NCBI GenBank assembly: GCA_028095005.1
Contig: CM051459.1
Coordinates: 256,728,229-256,792,228, forward strand
Length of the DNA: 64,000 nt
Reading direction: 5' to 3'
Source: Rhynchospora pubera
Lineage: Eukaryota > Streptophyta > Magnoliopsida > Poales > Cyperaceae
Under the pieces are notes generated by a model. It searched no databases. It was not told where the DNA came from and worked only from the letters and a program-made list of their open reading frames with translations. A program made the position numbers and the translations under genes. Positions 46,720 through 58,152 of this stretch are shown here, piece by piece (positions within the stretch are counted from its first letter, which is position 1; each line of letters opens with the position of its first letter).

Positions 46720-48260
46720 CAAAATCCCCAAAAAAATAAATAACATTAAAATATTAAAGAATTTCGAAAATATTACTAAAATAATCGGAATTATATAAAT
46801 AGTGTCGATTGAAAAACTGATACTAGTATCGGTTTTCAGCTTTTTTTTTAGCGATTTTTAAAATAATATATTGATTATTTTTATTATTTTAAAAATTTTA
46901 AATAAATATTAATATATACTTGACGGAAAAAGAAATATATATTTGTTTTGAACATATTTATTACAAAGATAATATATATTATTTATGACAATGATTATTT
47001 TTGTTTACATTTTTTTTTAAATGAATAGTTTTTTGGAACTGATTTGTTAGGTACTTTAGCGATTTTTCATTTTTTTTTCTTGTTATGAAAATCATAAGTA
47101 TGAAAGTAGAGTCGCTCGTTTACGCAACGTGATTTTTTGGAACTATTTTTCGCATAGTTTTTCAATCCTGAAAACTGAAGAAATTACAAGAACAGTTTCT
47201 CAAAATTCATAAAAATAAAAATAATAAATAATTTAAAAAATATATAAATAATATTTAAACATATTAAATATATTGATTATAAATTAAAATATATCACATA
47301 AATAAAAAACAATAGAAAAATCATAACGTCGTCTTTTTAAATATTAGAACTTCAAACAGTCATAACTATTGATAAGAATGTCCGTTTGAGGCGAATGACC
47401 CCAATCTGTAAAACTTGCGAGGAGATCTACATGATTTATCAAGGTTAACTTTGTAACAACCATTTTTGGGGCCAAAAAACGCTATATGAACCTCTGAAAT
47501 TCACTTTTAAAGTTTTTAAATTTAAAAATAATATTAAAACTACTATAATTAGTTTTTTATCAATACAAAAAACAGTTACTAGATAAGAGAAGAGAATAGA
47601 GATGTAAAAATAATTATTAAAAATTAGAAAAAAAATGAGCATTGTAAAGGAAAAAGAAAGATAGCATAGTATATATAATATAGAGGAGATGATAGAGATA
47701 TATAAGAGGAGAGGAGATGAAATGAGATATATACTAGATGATATGAGATGAGATAAGAGGAGAGTAGAGGATATGACATGAGATGAGAGGAGATTAGAGA
47801 AGAGGAAAGAAGAAAAGATGAGAAGAAAAAATATATATAGCATATAAATAAATATGTATAAAAATTTATTATACTTAAATATAAAATTATATTTAAAATT
47901 TTAATTTATATGTTTTTAAAAAAATTTATCATTTTTGTGGTGAAAAAATAAAGTATAGTAAAAAATATATATCTACAACAAATTGCAAAAGTAAAATAAT
48001 ACAACTTAATAAAAAAAATACATATCAACAATATCAAACCATACAAATATTAAAATTACATAAAAATAATTAAAAATATAAAAAATATTAATAAAAAACT
48101 CAAAAATGGTAGTATCGTTCTTTCAAAGAACAATACTGGTCTCGTTCTTTCAAAGAACCATATCTTGATAATATTGATATAAGTTTGATTATTTTAGTAA
48201 TATTTTCAAAATTCTTGAACATTTTAATATTATTTTTAATTTTTCGGCCTCAAAATCGGA
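46720..48260. mobile_element. candidate long-TIR DNA element, about 1.5 kb
   Basis: The segment 46738-46784 (…GAATTTCGAAAATATTACTA…) is repeated inverted at about 48187-48245 (…TAGTAATATTTTCAAAATTC…), with about 50-60 paired bases and few mismatches. Such long, AT-rich inverted ends recall Mutator-like elements. No transposase frame and no clear 9-bp duplication were seen, so the outer ends are approximate. Inside are a GA-rich run (47580-47830) and paired palindromes near 48115-48165. Confidence 0.5.
47580..47830. repeat. purine-rich low-complexity tract
   Basis: GAGATGAGATGAGATAAG-like runs for about 250 bp. It gives a Ser/Leu/Ile-rich open frame on the minus strand that I do not regard as a gene. 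Confidence 0.8.
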
Positions 48261-49156
48261 CCAAATTGGCCCATTTTGACTAGCCCAAACTCCAACTTTC
48301 AGATTTTTTTTTTTTTTTTTTTTTTGCTATCTAGCATTTGTGCCTAATGTTTATTTGTTCACATTTGTTCTCGGTTTGGAGCAAATAAAAAAATTAGAAA
48401 CACTTTTGCAACTCCTCACAATAATTCATCAATAAGACAAACCACCTTAGAGCCTTTTATGTTTTTATCAAATGGAGAGGAACTGGCCCCTGTTCAGTGT
48501 GAAACCAAGCCACTTAAACAAGTCAAAATCAGTAGTGGTGCAGTATTCACCAAATATAGAGCACCATTAATAGTTCATTATCATAATTTCAACGCAACTT
48601 TGCATTGTATGCCACCAAGTTTAAGCAGGTCAGGACTGTTAGGCAGAAAGGCATTTGTATTAGTACTATTGTGTGAATTTTGCGCCATTCTTAGTAATTT
48701 GACAATGATTTATATCAGTATATATCAGAGTCGGTTTGGAGGTATGGGAGAGCCATGGCGAATGCTGATGGTTTGGTTTTCATCCAAACTCAAATCAATC
48801 AGTGAAGCTCGTAATCAGGTTTTGCCGTATTTTGCACGACTCTACATCTGTTAATTATTAGAAATAAGCATCTAATAACATATGTTTATGGAAAGAACAA
48901 AGTATGGAACTTAGTGGGTTGTATCAGGCCACATATGTGTCCGACCCGGCCTTGAAGAGATGAACAGATAGGTCTCACATCCGGTCTGGAATAAGAATCA
49001 AATAAAAACTGAAAGGAAAGATTTCCCAGTAATAACATATTTTGGTCAAAAGAGAAAGCTAAAGATTAGGTTGATACCTGGCCAAGGTTAAAATCCATCG
49101 CTTTCCATTTCATTATGGCAACAAAAAATGCTACAAATAGACATTGCTTTATTATT
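48261..49156. other. intergenic, no supported gene
   Basis: Contains a 131-codon open frame at 48459-48854 (plus) with no recognisable domain, no initiation context that stands out and no exon neighbours. I treat it as chance. A T run at about 48306-48325 opens the stretch. Confidence 0.4.
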
Positions 49157-49345
49157 GGCTCCGTTTGGATGTGTTGAGAATAAGGTAGGAAAAAAGAAGA
49201 AGGGAAGAAATTTATTGGAAAAGAGTAAATTTATTGGGAAGTGTGTAACTTTTGTGAAGAGTTTGGATGGTTAGAAATAAATTTATTGGTAAAAAATGGT
49301 TATTCCTTATTCCTTATTCCGGGAAGAAACTATCCAAACGGAGCC
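49157..49345. mobile_element. Tourist-like MITE (GTTTGGAT family)
   Basis: Ends GGCTCCGTTTGGATGTG and ACTATCCAAACGGAGCC, 3-bp duplication ATT on both sides (49154-49156 and 49346-49348). Core TTATTGGGAAGTGTGTAACT present. 189 bp. Confidence 0.9.
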
Positions 49346-50928
49346 ATTATGTTAACATATGGATCACGCCAGCATCAGCACTATAACAAGTTAACACGGT
49401 GTGTGTATCTTTCTTTTTTATGTTTTCTCAAATTGCTTCTTGGATGGAACTTCACGTTGAGGAATTGGTTTATAATTAGCGTCAGTTATAAATTGGAGAC
49501 TAGAATGCAATAAAAAAGAAGACAAAATTAAGATTTTTTTTTGAAAAAAAATAACGTATGATCTAGTTAAACAAAAGTTGGTTAAATCTATATATTTGGC
49601 CATAGATGAAATCATAAAATTAAATTGTTTAACAATTCAGTACCTTGTTTGAGGAGATTATACAGTGACAACTAACCAGTCTGGCGGTCCCACCTCTAGC
49701 AGGATGGAAAATTTTCTCCAACAAGTGATTGAAAAGCTCATCATGATAACATAAGGCTATAATCAGGTTTTACATATGCAAAAAAGATGCACAAAGTTGA
49801 ATTTTTAATTTGTACTTTTTGAAGAAAACTGATATCTGCTGAAATTTACTCAAGCATTCTAGAAGGTCTTCAAACAGAGATAAACAAAAATTACTTTGTT
49901 GTTTCATTCAATTCCAGTGCGGTCTGGAGGCTGAAAATTCTCTGGCCTTATTTCTATTACTTTTTACTCTTCTCCTACTCTTCGTTTCACAAATCAATAC
50001 CCACACGTGTAACAAATGAGTAAATAATGATATGATGATGAGAGTGCTAAGACTTTGTGCTATTTGATAATAATGCATAAGTATATATTCCTAGTCCCTT
50101 TGTTCAAAAATGTACGTAGGAGAAAAATGACTGCTCCATGAGCAGTAATTTTTCTTAAAACTGATCCAATAGTCAGTCAGATTTTTTTTTTTTTTGTACT
50201 CAATTTCTGGCCAATTTCTATGTGTCCTTGAAACAAAATAAATTAAGCAAATAATCTGTGTAATGGTTCTTTAAGAAATTACACAGAATTTTAGTGTGCT
50301 TGTGGTATAGCAGCACTCTTTCATACTTATTAAGCAACAGCGCTTTTGAGTGTATACTTTTAGATATTACGTACCGAGCTATACTTGGCAGAGGTTGGAT
50401 TAGGTGAAAAATAAACTATTACTTTTATTTTTTTTTCTATAAACTATTACTTTTACTTATGAGGCTAAATTTATCTAATTCTGACAAATAGATACTTCCA
50501 ATCATTATAGTCCTTATTAATTATTCAGAGGGGTCGAATTGTCTATATTTGACAAATATCCTTTCAATCATTAGAGCCCAGCCACTAATTTGATAAGCTG
50601 ATCTGTGCCATTTCATATAGGCCCTAGATTGTGGGGTGCACATGTATACAAGTACCAGAAATATTCAGTACTGTTTCCAACTATAGGACAATGCCTAGGT
50701 GATTTTTTTAGAACGAAGTTTTATGCTCCATGCAAATATGTAATATCCATTAATTAGTTGTCTGTAACTAGCAAATATAGCAAAAAATGCGGATCTAATT
50801 TACAAATTATCAATCAAGTCCTTAATTACAAGAGGGAAGGAAGACAAAACAAATTAAGAGAGTGGAGCTAGCATGAGAGTAGATCCTTAATTTTGTACAA
50901 GCAGCTTCAACGTCAATTGGAGAATACA
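49346..50928. other. intergenic, nothing identified
   Basis: AT-rich DNA between a MITE and the pectinesterase pseudogene. No exon chain or transposon boundary recognised. Confidence 0.5.
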
Positions 50929-52757
50929 CTATAACATGAGCCACTGATTTCCATCAACGTAATCCAGAGTTAGGAATGGTTTTGCCTCGTCTGAAGTTAA
51001 CAATCTTCCCCAGTTCACGTTGCTTTCCAATTTAGCTCCTGCTCCACTGCAGTGATACTCGCCAAAGTATGCAGTACTGTGACATAATATATGAACTGTA
51101 AATTTTCTTTGTATAAGGGGTTTGAGAAAAAAACGAAACATTCCATTAAGGGGAAAGAAATAAAGACTTAACTCTGTTTTGAAAAAAAAAAATGAAGCAT
51201 TTCATATTCGTAGCAATTATAACATTGCGCTAAGAAATTCTAATTGATTCATGCACTTGGCATGTTTTTATTATAGATACAACTGTGCAAATAAATATTG
51301 CTTTGAGAAAAGAAGATATATAATAAGAAATGCATATATACCTTCTTCTAGAGACATCATTCCAGTCGCCCCATCCAACGGGTAAAATAATCCCATCAAT
51401 CCGACAATGGGTATAGACAACTCGAGAATATTGTCCCCATGCCCGACCCAAATAGATCTGACCCGACCCAGTAATTCTGCAGTGTAAGGAAGAGAAACCT
51501 GTGTTGAAATTCCGTGGGAGAATTCCTCTGGCTCCGTTTGGATGAGGTGTGAGAAGAAGGGAAGAAGTGGGAAGAAGTATTGGGAAGTGTGTAACTTTGT
51601 GAAGAGTTTGAATTGTTTATAATAAATTTCTTCTCTTCTCTGAAGCTGCCACGGCACCATAACTATTTGCCACTGAGTGCAGTGTGCAGTACTACATCAA
51701 TTTCACAAATCAGAATTAAATGACATTGTTTTAATTAAGGAGAGGGATAATTTGTACCATAAAGGAATGAGAACAAACTAAAATGCATACAGTGAAAGCA
51801 CAGAGAGAGGAGAAATATTTTGATAATTGAAAGCACTATTTTTGGGATGGTTAAATTACAATTTAAAGTTGATTAGCCAAACTATAGTGGCGCTTCACAT
51901 ATTCTCCCCCCTTAAGCACAATTTTAGCTTAATTAACATGATTTTTTTTACTTGCCCTTATTTAGTGTTATAATATCATTCCCTGATTACTCTTTTAATG
52001 GTAATACTTTTTTAGTTCTTTATTTTGAAAAAGGTAACACCTTTTGGGAAACAAAATCACTAGACCAGTTATAGAAGTACCTCAAATGTGATCTGCCTAG
52101 CGCAAAAATAATCTGCATCTACTGCAAACGTGGCAGAGTTAAATGTGCCAACATGTTTCCCGGCGCGTTTAGATCAGAAGCTTTTGAGTACCACGTGATT
52201 TTAGTATCTCCTTCCCCGGTCCCGATCAACGGATCAAGGAAATATAAGGCTTAATTTGTTTCCGGTATGACAACCTTTTCTCTGCGCATGAATTTTTCGA
52301 TAATAGAATAAGAACTAACTCAAAGAAAAGGCAGTTGACTGACTAACTAATCATTAACGAGGTAATAAGTATTTTGTTTCAATTAATAAACAAATGGTGC
52401 ATGACTTAAAATCAAATAATAAGAAGCCGATCAAAACATTACATCAGAAATTTGTCCTTGATATATGAAGTACGTACAAGTGTACAAGAACCAAACTTAA
52501 AGTACATAACCTCATTTATGTTGAAGACAAAGAAAGTGTCAATATTTCGTCTAGCGCGCGCTTTCAGGTAAACATAACTGAAAAAAGAGTTTTTAACAGC
52601 AAAAACTGGAAAAAGAACATATAATATGGCGAACTTGCCTATAAATCCCCGGGTAAATTAAGATTTTGATTCGCTCTGAATTTCCATCTGGCACCATTTC
52701 TATTGCACCTCTCACCGTTGTCGAATGTCCACGTCCATCTTTTGACACAACGATCAT
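50929..52757 (-). pseudogene. broken pectinesterase, tandem relative of the 38935-41593 gene
   Basis: Remnants in the intact gene's order: part of exon 1 (about 52757-52639, from IVVSKDGRGHSTTV to YPGIYR), exon 2 (52281-52081), exon 4 (51691-51342) and exon 5 (51076-50929, ending DGNQWLML). Splice sites are retained, including the GC donor of intron 1. Damage: the signal-peptide part of exon 1 is missing; exon 2 is 201 nt against 190 in the intact gene, with an early TAA and frame changes; exon 3, holding QAVAL, QDTL and DFIFGNA with both catalytic Asp residues, is absent; and exon 4 is split by a MITE at 51530-51638. YLGRAWGQY remains. It cannot encode an active enzyme. Same orientation as the intact copy about 10 kb away, so it probably arose by tandem duplication. 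Confidence 0.92.
51530..51638. mobile_element. Tourist-like MITE inside pectinesterase pseudogene exon 4
   Basis: Begins GGCTCCGTTTGGATGAGG and has the family core ATTGGGAAGTGTGTAACTTT, but the right inverted end is missing (ends ...CTTCTCTTC). A possible 3-bp duplication TCT flanks it (51527-51529 and 51639-51641). Comparison with the intact gene places it inside the coding exon. Confidence 0.8.
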
Positions 52758-53336
52758 ATAAAAAGTTAAAAACAAAAAAAATCGTAATCTGGATTCTGGA
52801 GCGTCAGTGCTTTAGTTAAAGTGTCTTCACTATACACACCCGACCCGAATCACAGGGAGAAATCGCACGGATGTATTATGTATTTCCTGAAATTGATGGT
52901 GACAATCTCTCATGCTCTTTCCGTGTAGATATCTATGTAGCGGGCTTCTAACAGTCTATTGATCCTATCATACAAAATTAAGAGACGTAATTGTCGAACC
53001 GGACCCATGAGGGACGTGAACGTGCTTTGTTTGGGAAAACCAAAAAATCGATATTGTTTGTGATAAGGATGCTAGATCGATGGTCATGCTAAGTTGAGTG
53101 CCCCACTTAGAATGGTATTGATACTACGCTAGTCCCAAGATTTATGCAAAACCTGCGTCCCAGTTTGTTGTTTTTATGCTTGTGCTCAGATTATATATAT
53201 TTTTCTTTCATTTTATCAATATATAATCATGTACTCAAGATCTATTGATGGGATAAAATCATGAAATGCAACAGAAGAGGACATTATTGTGGAAATTATA
53301 ATTTTAAAGGTCTATAGAAGGTTTAAAAAACTTGTA
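52758..53336. other. intergenic, nothing identified
   Basis: Upstream side of the pectinesterase pseudogene. The missing exon 1 start and signal peptide are not found here. Confidence 0.5.
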
Positions 53337-53504
53337 GGGGCCGTTTGGATCCTCATAGGATTTTGAGGAATTTCATCTTCCTACCATAAATTTATTATAA
53401 ACAATCCAAACTCTTCACAAAATTACACACTTCTCAATAAATTTATTCCTAGGAATTGCAACTTCCCCAAATTCCCCAACTTCCTAAGCGATCCAAACGG
53501 CCCC
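53337..53504. mobile_element. Tourist-like MITE (GTTTGGAT family)
   Basis: Perfect ends GGGGCCGTTTGGAT and ATCCAAACGGCCCC, 3-bp duplication GTA on both sides (53334-53336 and 53505-53507). The core is in reverse orientation (CACAAAATTACACACTTCTC). 168 bp. Confidence 0.93.
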
Positions 53505-53621
53505 GTATAGAATTTTTCTAGAGCAGCCAACAAAAATTAAGGAAAAAGTAAATCGCAGAGAGATTATGTCAAGAAGAAAATTTTGAAATGTCTCAGTTAA
53601 TTTTCCAAAAAAAAATTAATA

Positions 53622-53663
53622 TTATTGTTGTTGTTGTTGTTTTATTTTATTATTATTATTGTA

Positions 53664-53713
<50 letters not shown>
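53622..53713. repeat. (TTG)n / (TTA)n microsatellite
   Basis: GTT repeats followed by about 20 TTA units, running directly into fold-back element FB6. Confidence 0.93.
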
Positions 53714-53714
53714 G

Positions 53715-54121
53715 AGAAAGTTTAATATGCACTATAGTGCATACGACTTTCTATGCACCGCAGACTTTTCGAAGTTATTTTATAAATTGGAAAATCTAAT
53801 TTAACCAATCTAATCTACAGATTAAAATCTCATAGACCAAATTTACAATTTTTTTAGATTTTATTACTATTTTTTTCGAATTTTTTAAAACATGTCAAAT
53901 TTGGAATATTGTAAATAGTACAACATTCCAAAAATGTCATGTTTTAAAAAATAAAAAAAAAATAGTAATAAAATCTCAAAAATTGTAAAATTTGGTTTGT
54001 TATGAGATTTTAATATGTAGAATAGATTGGTTAAATTAGATTTGTCAATTACAAAAATACTCCCAAAAAATTTCGCGGTGCATAGAAATCTCTATGCACT
54101 ATGGTGCATATTAAACTTTCT
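53715..54121. mobile_element. fold-back element FB6
   Basis: About 407 bp. The left AGAAAGTTTAATATGCACTA pairs with the right ATGGTGCATATTAAACTTTCT. The core contains the pair CAAATTTACAATTTTTTTAG / AAAATTGTAAAATTTGG, resembling FB1 and FB4 in layout. It starts inside the TTA microsatellite. Confidence 0.88.
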
Positions 54122-54128
54122 ATATTAG

Positions 54129-54540
54129 AGAAAGTTTAATATGCACTATAGTGCATTGGACGTTCTATGCACCACGGACTTTTTCGGGGATATTTTTGTA
54201 AATCGACAAATCAAATTTAACCAAGCTAATCTACATATTGAAATCTCATAGAAAACTAAATTTTATAATTTTTGAGATTTTATTATATTTTTTTCGAATT
54301 TTTTAAAACATGCCATTTTTGGAATGTTATACTATTTACAATATTCCAAAAATGACGTGTTTTAAAAAATTCGAAAAAAATAGTAATAAAATCTCAAAAA
54401 TTGTAAAAATTGGTTTGCTATGAGATTTCAATATGTAGATTAGATTGGTTAAATTAGATTTATCAATTTACAAAAATATCCTCGAAAAATTCCGCGGTGC
54501 ATAGAACGTTCGATGCACTATAGTGCATATTAAACTTTCT
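54129..54540. mobile_element. fold-back element FB7
   Basis: About 412 bp, same family and direction as FB6, separated from it by only 7 bp (ATATTAG). Ends AGAAAGTTTAATATGCAC and GTGCATATTAAACTTTCT pair perfectly. Confidence 0.88.
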
Positions 54541-55110
54541 CACAATTATATGCTATTTTGTCTCACACAAATTATATGACTACATCAGTATATATAAAAA
54601 ACTTAAAATACGTGTAAATGACAAAAGACATGATTAATGCAATCTTATTGCATGTCTTTGAGCAGCTATAAACATGAATTGTAACACTTTCATCAATCTA
54701 TAAAATAACGTGTTCACAAAAAAAAAAAAAATCTCAACCAAATGGAAGATTTGACATTTTTCCATCATATAATTTTATTGATATCATTGCCTATCGATGC
54801 ATTACATGAACAAAAATTTAAGATATCATTGCCAATCGATGCATTAAATATAGTCACCTTATATTAAGAAAACATAACAAATATTAGTTATGTTGGATAT
54901 CTATCAAGTGTGTAGACCAAAAGCTCAAGGTGGTCAAGTGTGTAGACGAAAAGCTCAAGGTGGTCAAGGTGGTTTAGGAGTTCTTAATATTAAAAATATG
55001 AATATAGCTTTGATTGGTAAGTTGATTTGGAGATTTAAAAATTCAGCTTATAAATATTGGTGGAATGAGATTTTAAGAGTTAAATATGGTGATTCAGCGA
55101 ATAAACAAAA

Positions 55111-56869
55111 TGTTAGAGATATGTCCTAGAAGCCAATCATACTTGGCTACTTTTATGGTTTTATGTCATGGATGATTTTATATCATTTGTTCCTTGATTT
55201 ATGTGTTGACAGTTCATTCAGGTTGAGGATCTGAATTATAGATCACTGATTTCATTTAGTAGTAAATGACAACAATAAATCTAAAGCGTCCATAATCTTG
55301 ATAATTAACAAGGAACATTAATTATCAATAAGATTAGTATGCAAGTTAAGTGATGATTAAGTTCTATAAATCATAGGTTAAGAGTAACCAACTTAATTGC
55401 ATATGTTTATGTTAATTGAACATAGTACAGGACATAACCCAACGAAATAAATATATGGATTGTGTTATGTGTCATTATTTATTTCGTTATGATTTTGATT
55501 CTAAGTTTGAGATATTTATCTTTTCCACATGAGGATAGGTTCAATAAATATCGTCTACCGCTGATTCCCGATAAGGGCTGCTATACGAACGTTATTTATG
55601 TTCTCTTGAATTGTGCGGGGAAAAGCTAAATTATCAAGAAAACCGTATGTCCCTCATTAATTCATTTAGTGAGTGACGATATCTGTTTGGGCTCCTTGAT
55701 GGAGATAGATTGTTTGCTAGCAACTGATACAATTATCTCTAGATCAAGAAACGTATAATCTGCAAGAATGACACATTCCTATCTTGGATTATACGATGAT
55801 ATCGTGTGACATAAGAATCAAAATAGAGATATACTTTTATTCTCTTATGCAGGATTGAAATATTGTAGCTGTACACTATTTATGCGAATTGGGAATCATA
55901 ACGTGTTGCTAGATACCGCTTATGATTATTGGAATTAAATAGCGATTTAACTCCATGTCCAACGTAGCATAAATCCTCAAAGGGTCATACAAAATTGGTG
56001 TTTTAACCATGCGTGCATTATTTATTTATTTGCAATAATTAGTATTGCGAAATATGATAAGTTGATTAATTAATTTAATAGCGTTATAGACCGTTATAAT
56101 TAATTAAATCAAAGGGATCATATAGAAATAAATTAATGCATTTTCTAATCCCTAAATAATTATTATTAAGTTAATAATTATTTATTCAACACATATGCAT
56201 ATTAAAAGGCTTTAATTAAATAGTTAATTAAAAGCCCAATAGGGAACCAAATTGGGAGCAACAAGAAAGGGCCATTTAATGATTGATTGAGCGGACCCAA
56301 AATGCAAAACACATAGCCCATAGAGGCCCATAATGTGGCCGGCCATGCTAGTGGTAGGTGGGGTGGCAATGTTGTAAATACTTGGTAGGTGGTAGGTAGG
56401 GTTAGCACACTATATAAGGAGTTGTATAGTTGCAAATTGACCTCTCCTCTCTCTCCCAAAACCTACCCGACCCCTACCCTCATTGTGGCCGACGCCTCCT
56501 CCCTCTTTCTCTCCCTATTGCTCATGTGTTGAGCCCCCTTTCTTCCTCAAATTGATTTGTTGATTTGGTAGAAGAACGAGAAAGCTAGGGATTAGTCTAA
56601 TCCTCCAAGTTACTAGCATAGCTTGTTGAGGATTTGGTTAATACCAAGTGGACTCGAGGAGCTTTCGACAAGGAGGCCGAAAGAGCAAGCACCACCTTCA
56701 TCCAAACCGTGGTTCAAGCCCCTTGATTACGATATCAAGGGAGGTATACTTTTGAACCCCTTTCTCTTGTGTGAATGGCTTAGTACTAGTTCCTTTGTGT
56801 GTGCATGCTTAATTGTGGGTAATTAAGAGTAATTAACCATAAAAATTAAAATTGTGCACTTAACTAACA
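55111..56869 (+). repeat. solo LTR of the copia family seen at the window start
   Basis: 1,759 bp, TGTTAGAGAT ... CTAACA, collinear with the LTR at 4898-6657 in the opposite orientation, with scattered substitutions. A perfect 5-bp duplication CAAAA flanks it (55106-55110 and 56870-56874). No internal retrotransposon sequence is present, so the two LTRs of an ancestral insertion recombined. It splits the LINE. Confidence 0.96.
56410..56419 (+). promoter_or_regulatory. probable LTR TATA box
   Basis: CTATATAAGG at the position matching the TATA box of the other LTR. It faces toward 56869 and could drive transcription into flanking DNA if active. Confidence 0.5.
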
Positions 56870-58152
56870 CAAAATTGGTCTCAGTTTTGGAAAAATTTTA
56901 AGTTTTATGAACATATTGTAGATTTACATAGATGTATGATAATAGGAGATTGTAAAAATACATTTTTTGGCGAGATAGATGGGTAGATCAGGTGCCTTTG
57001 TGTATTACTTTTGTTAATTTAGCATCTTTGTGCATTATTTTTGCTAATTTATTTGATATTTGTATTGAGAAGAGGGTACAGAGGAAGCTGTGATGAGGAG
57101 TGAGATGACAATATTAAAATTTAGAAGAAAGTTATCTAGGGTGCATAGAGTTGTAAAGTTTAAGTAATTTGATATCTCCTTACATGAATTTAAGAGATTA
57201 TGATGATCAAGCTAGTTGGAATGGTTCAAATAAGGAGGAGTTTCATATTAAAAAATTGTATGATTGATTGGATGATAGGGGGATTCAAATAAATTTTTAC
57301 AAGGAGCTATGAGACATCAAAACACCCCTCAAAATTAAGTTGTTTCTTTGGTTACTGAGTCAAAAAAAAATATTATTAACAAAGGATGTGTTGAGATGAA
57401 AGTTGTATTTTTTGTTCGGTTATGGAATATGCAGATCATTTATTTATTAGATGTGTTCACATTAGACCTCTTTGGATTTGGTTTTTTAACAGTTGTAGAA
57501 TTTATTCTCATCCAATTTAGTTAGAAGATATTGTTAATTATCAGCATTAATTAGATGTTGAAAATAGACCAGCTTTTAAGATCATTTGTGCAGCTTTTCT
57601 TTGGTCAATTTGCCTTTATAGGAATGATATATGTTTGCTAATGGCAAGATTAAAACTATTAGAGCTTTGGGATTAAAGATACAATCTTTGATTTATTATT
57701 GGTCAGGTATGTTCTCTGCAAATTTGAAAGAAGCAAGTCATGAAGATGTTCCAAAGTTGAATTGTTACCATTTCAGTTGGTGGAGACTATTGCATCTTGA
57801 GCTAATTGTGGATTTCTGAAGTAAAGAAAAGAAATCTGGGATTTTTTCTATTTAGTGTGGAGTGGATTTTATCTTGACGTAATGACTGATGCAGATTTTG
57901 AATTTTCTAACTCTGAGGAGTTGTTTCTGTGTGTTGGTTGCAATTTTATGATTTTGTAGGGGAATATTTGAATAAAAAGTACTTTTGCGCTTTGGCTAGG
58001 TTTTTCTGAGTAGCGGTATATTTTTGGTAATTGTGATTAGGTGAAAGGGGTTTGGAATATGTAGAAGGGTGTTGTTTGTTTTGTAGTGTAGCTTTTCTAA
58101 TGAAAAGTGGTGGGTCAAAATCCACTTGTTTAAAAAAATGTTGGATATCTAT

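Larger units (their letters stand above)
54905..58137 (+). mobile_element. 5'-truncated L1-like LINE, interrupted by a solo LTR
   Basis: The left part (54905-55110) encodes QGGLGVLNIKNMNIALIGK and LIWRFKNSAYKYWWNEILRV, typical of the region after the reverse transcriptase core. The right part (from 56875) continues in the same frame (NWSQFWKNFKFYEHI, FFGEIDG) and reaches a zinc-knuckle-like segment (CSVMEYADHLFIRC). Many stops show it is dead. An A run precedes a 15-bp duplication, ATGTTGGATATCTAT (54890-54904 and 58138-58152). Truncation, A tail and duplication indicate target-primed insertion. A 30-bp tandem duplication lies at 54904-54963. Confidence 0.88.

Noticed and set aside
48110..48170. 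Two identical palindromic units with a short spacer, CRISPR-like at first sight
   Set aside because: Only two units in a plant genome, inside a candidate transposon; not an array.
48459..48854. 131-codon open frame
   Set aside because: No recognisable motif, surrounded by AT-rich DNA and without supporting exons; a chance frame is more likely.
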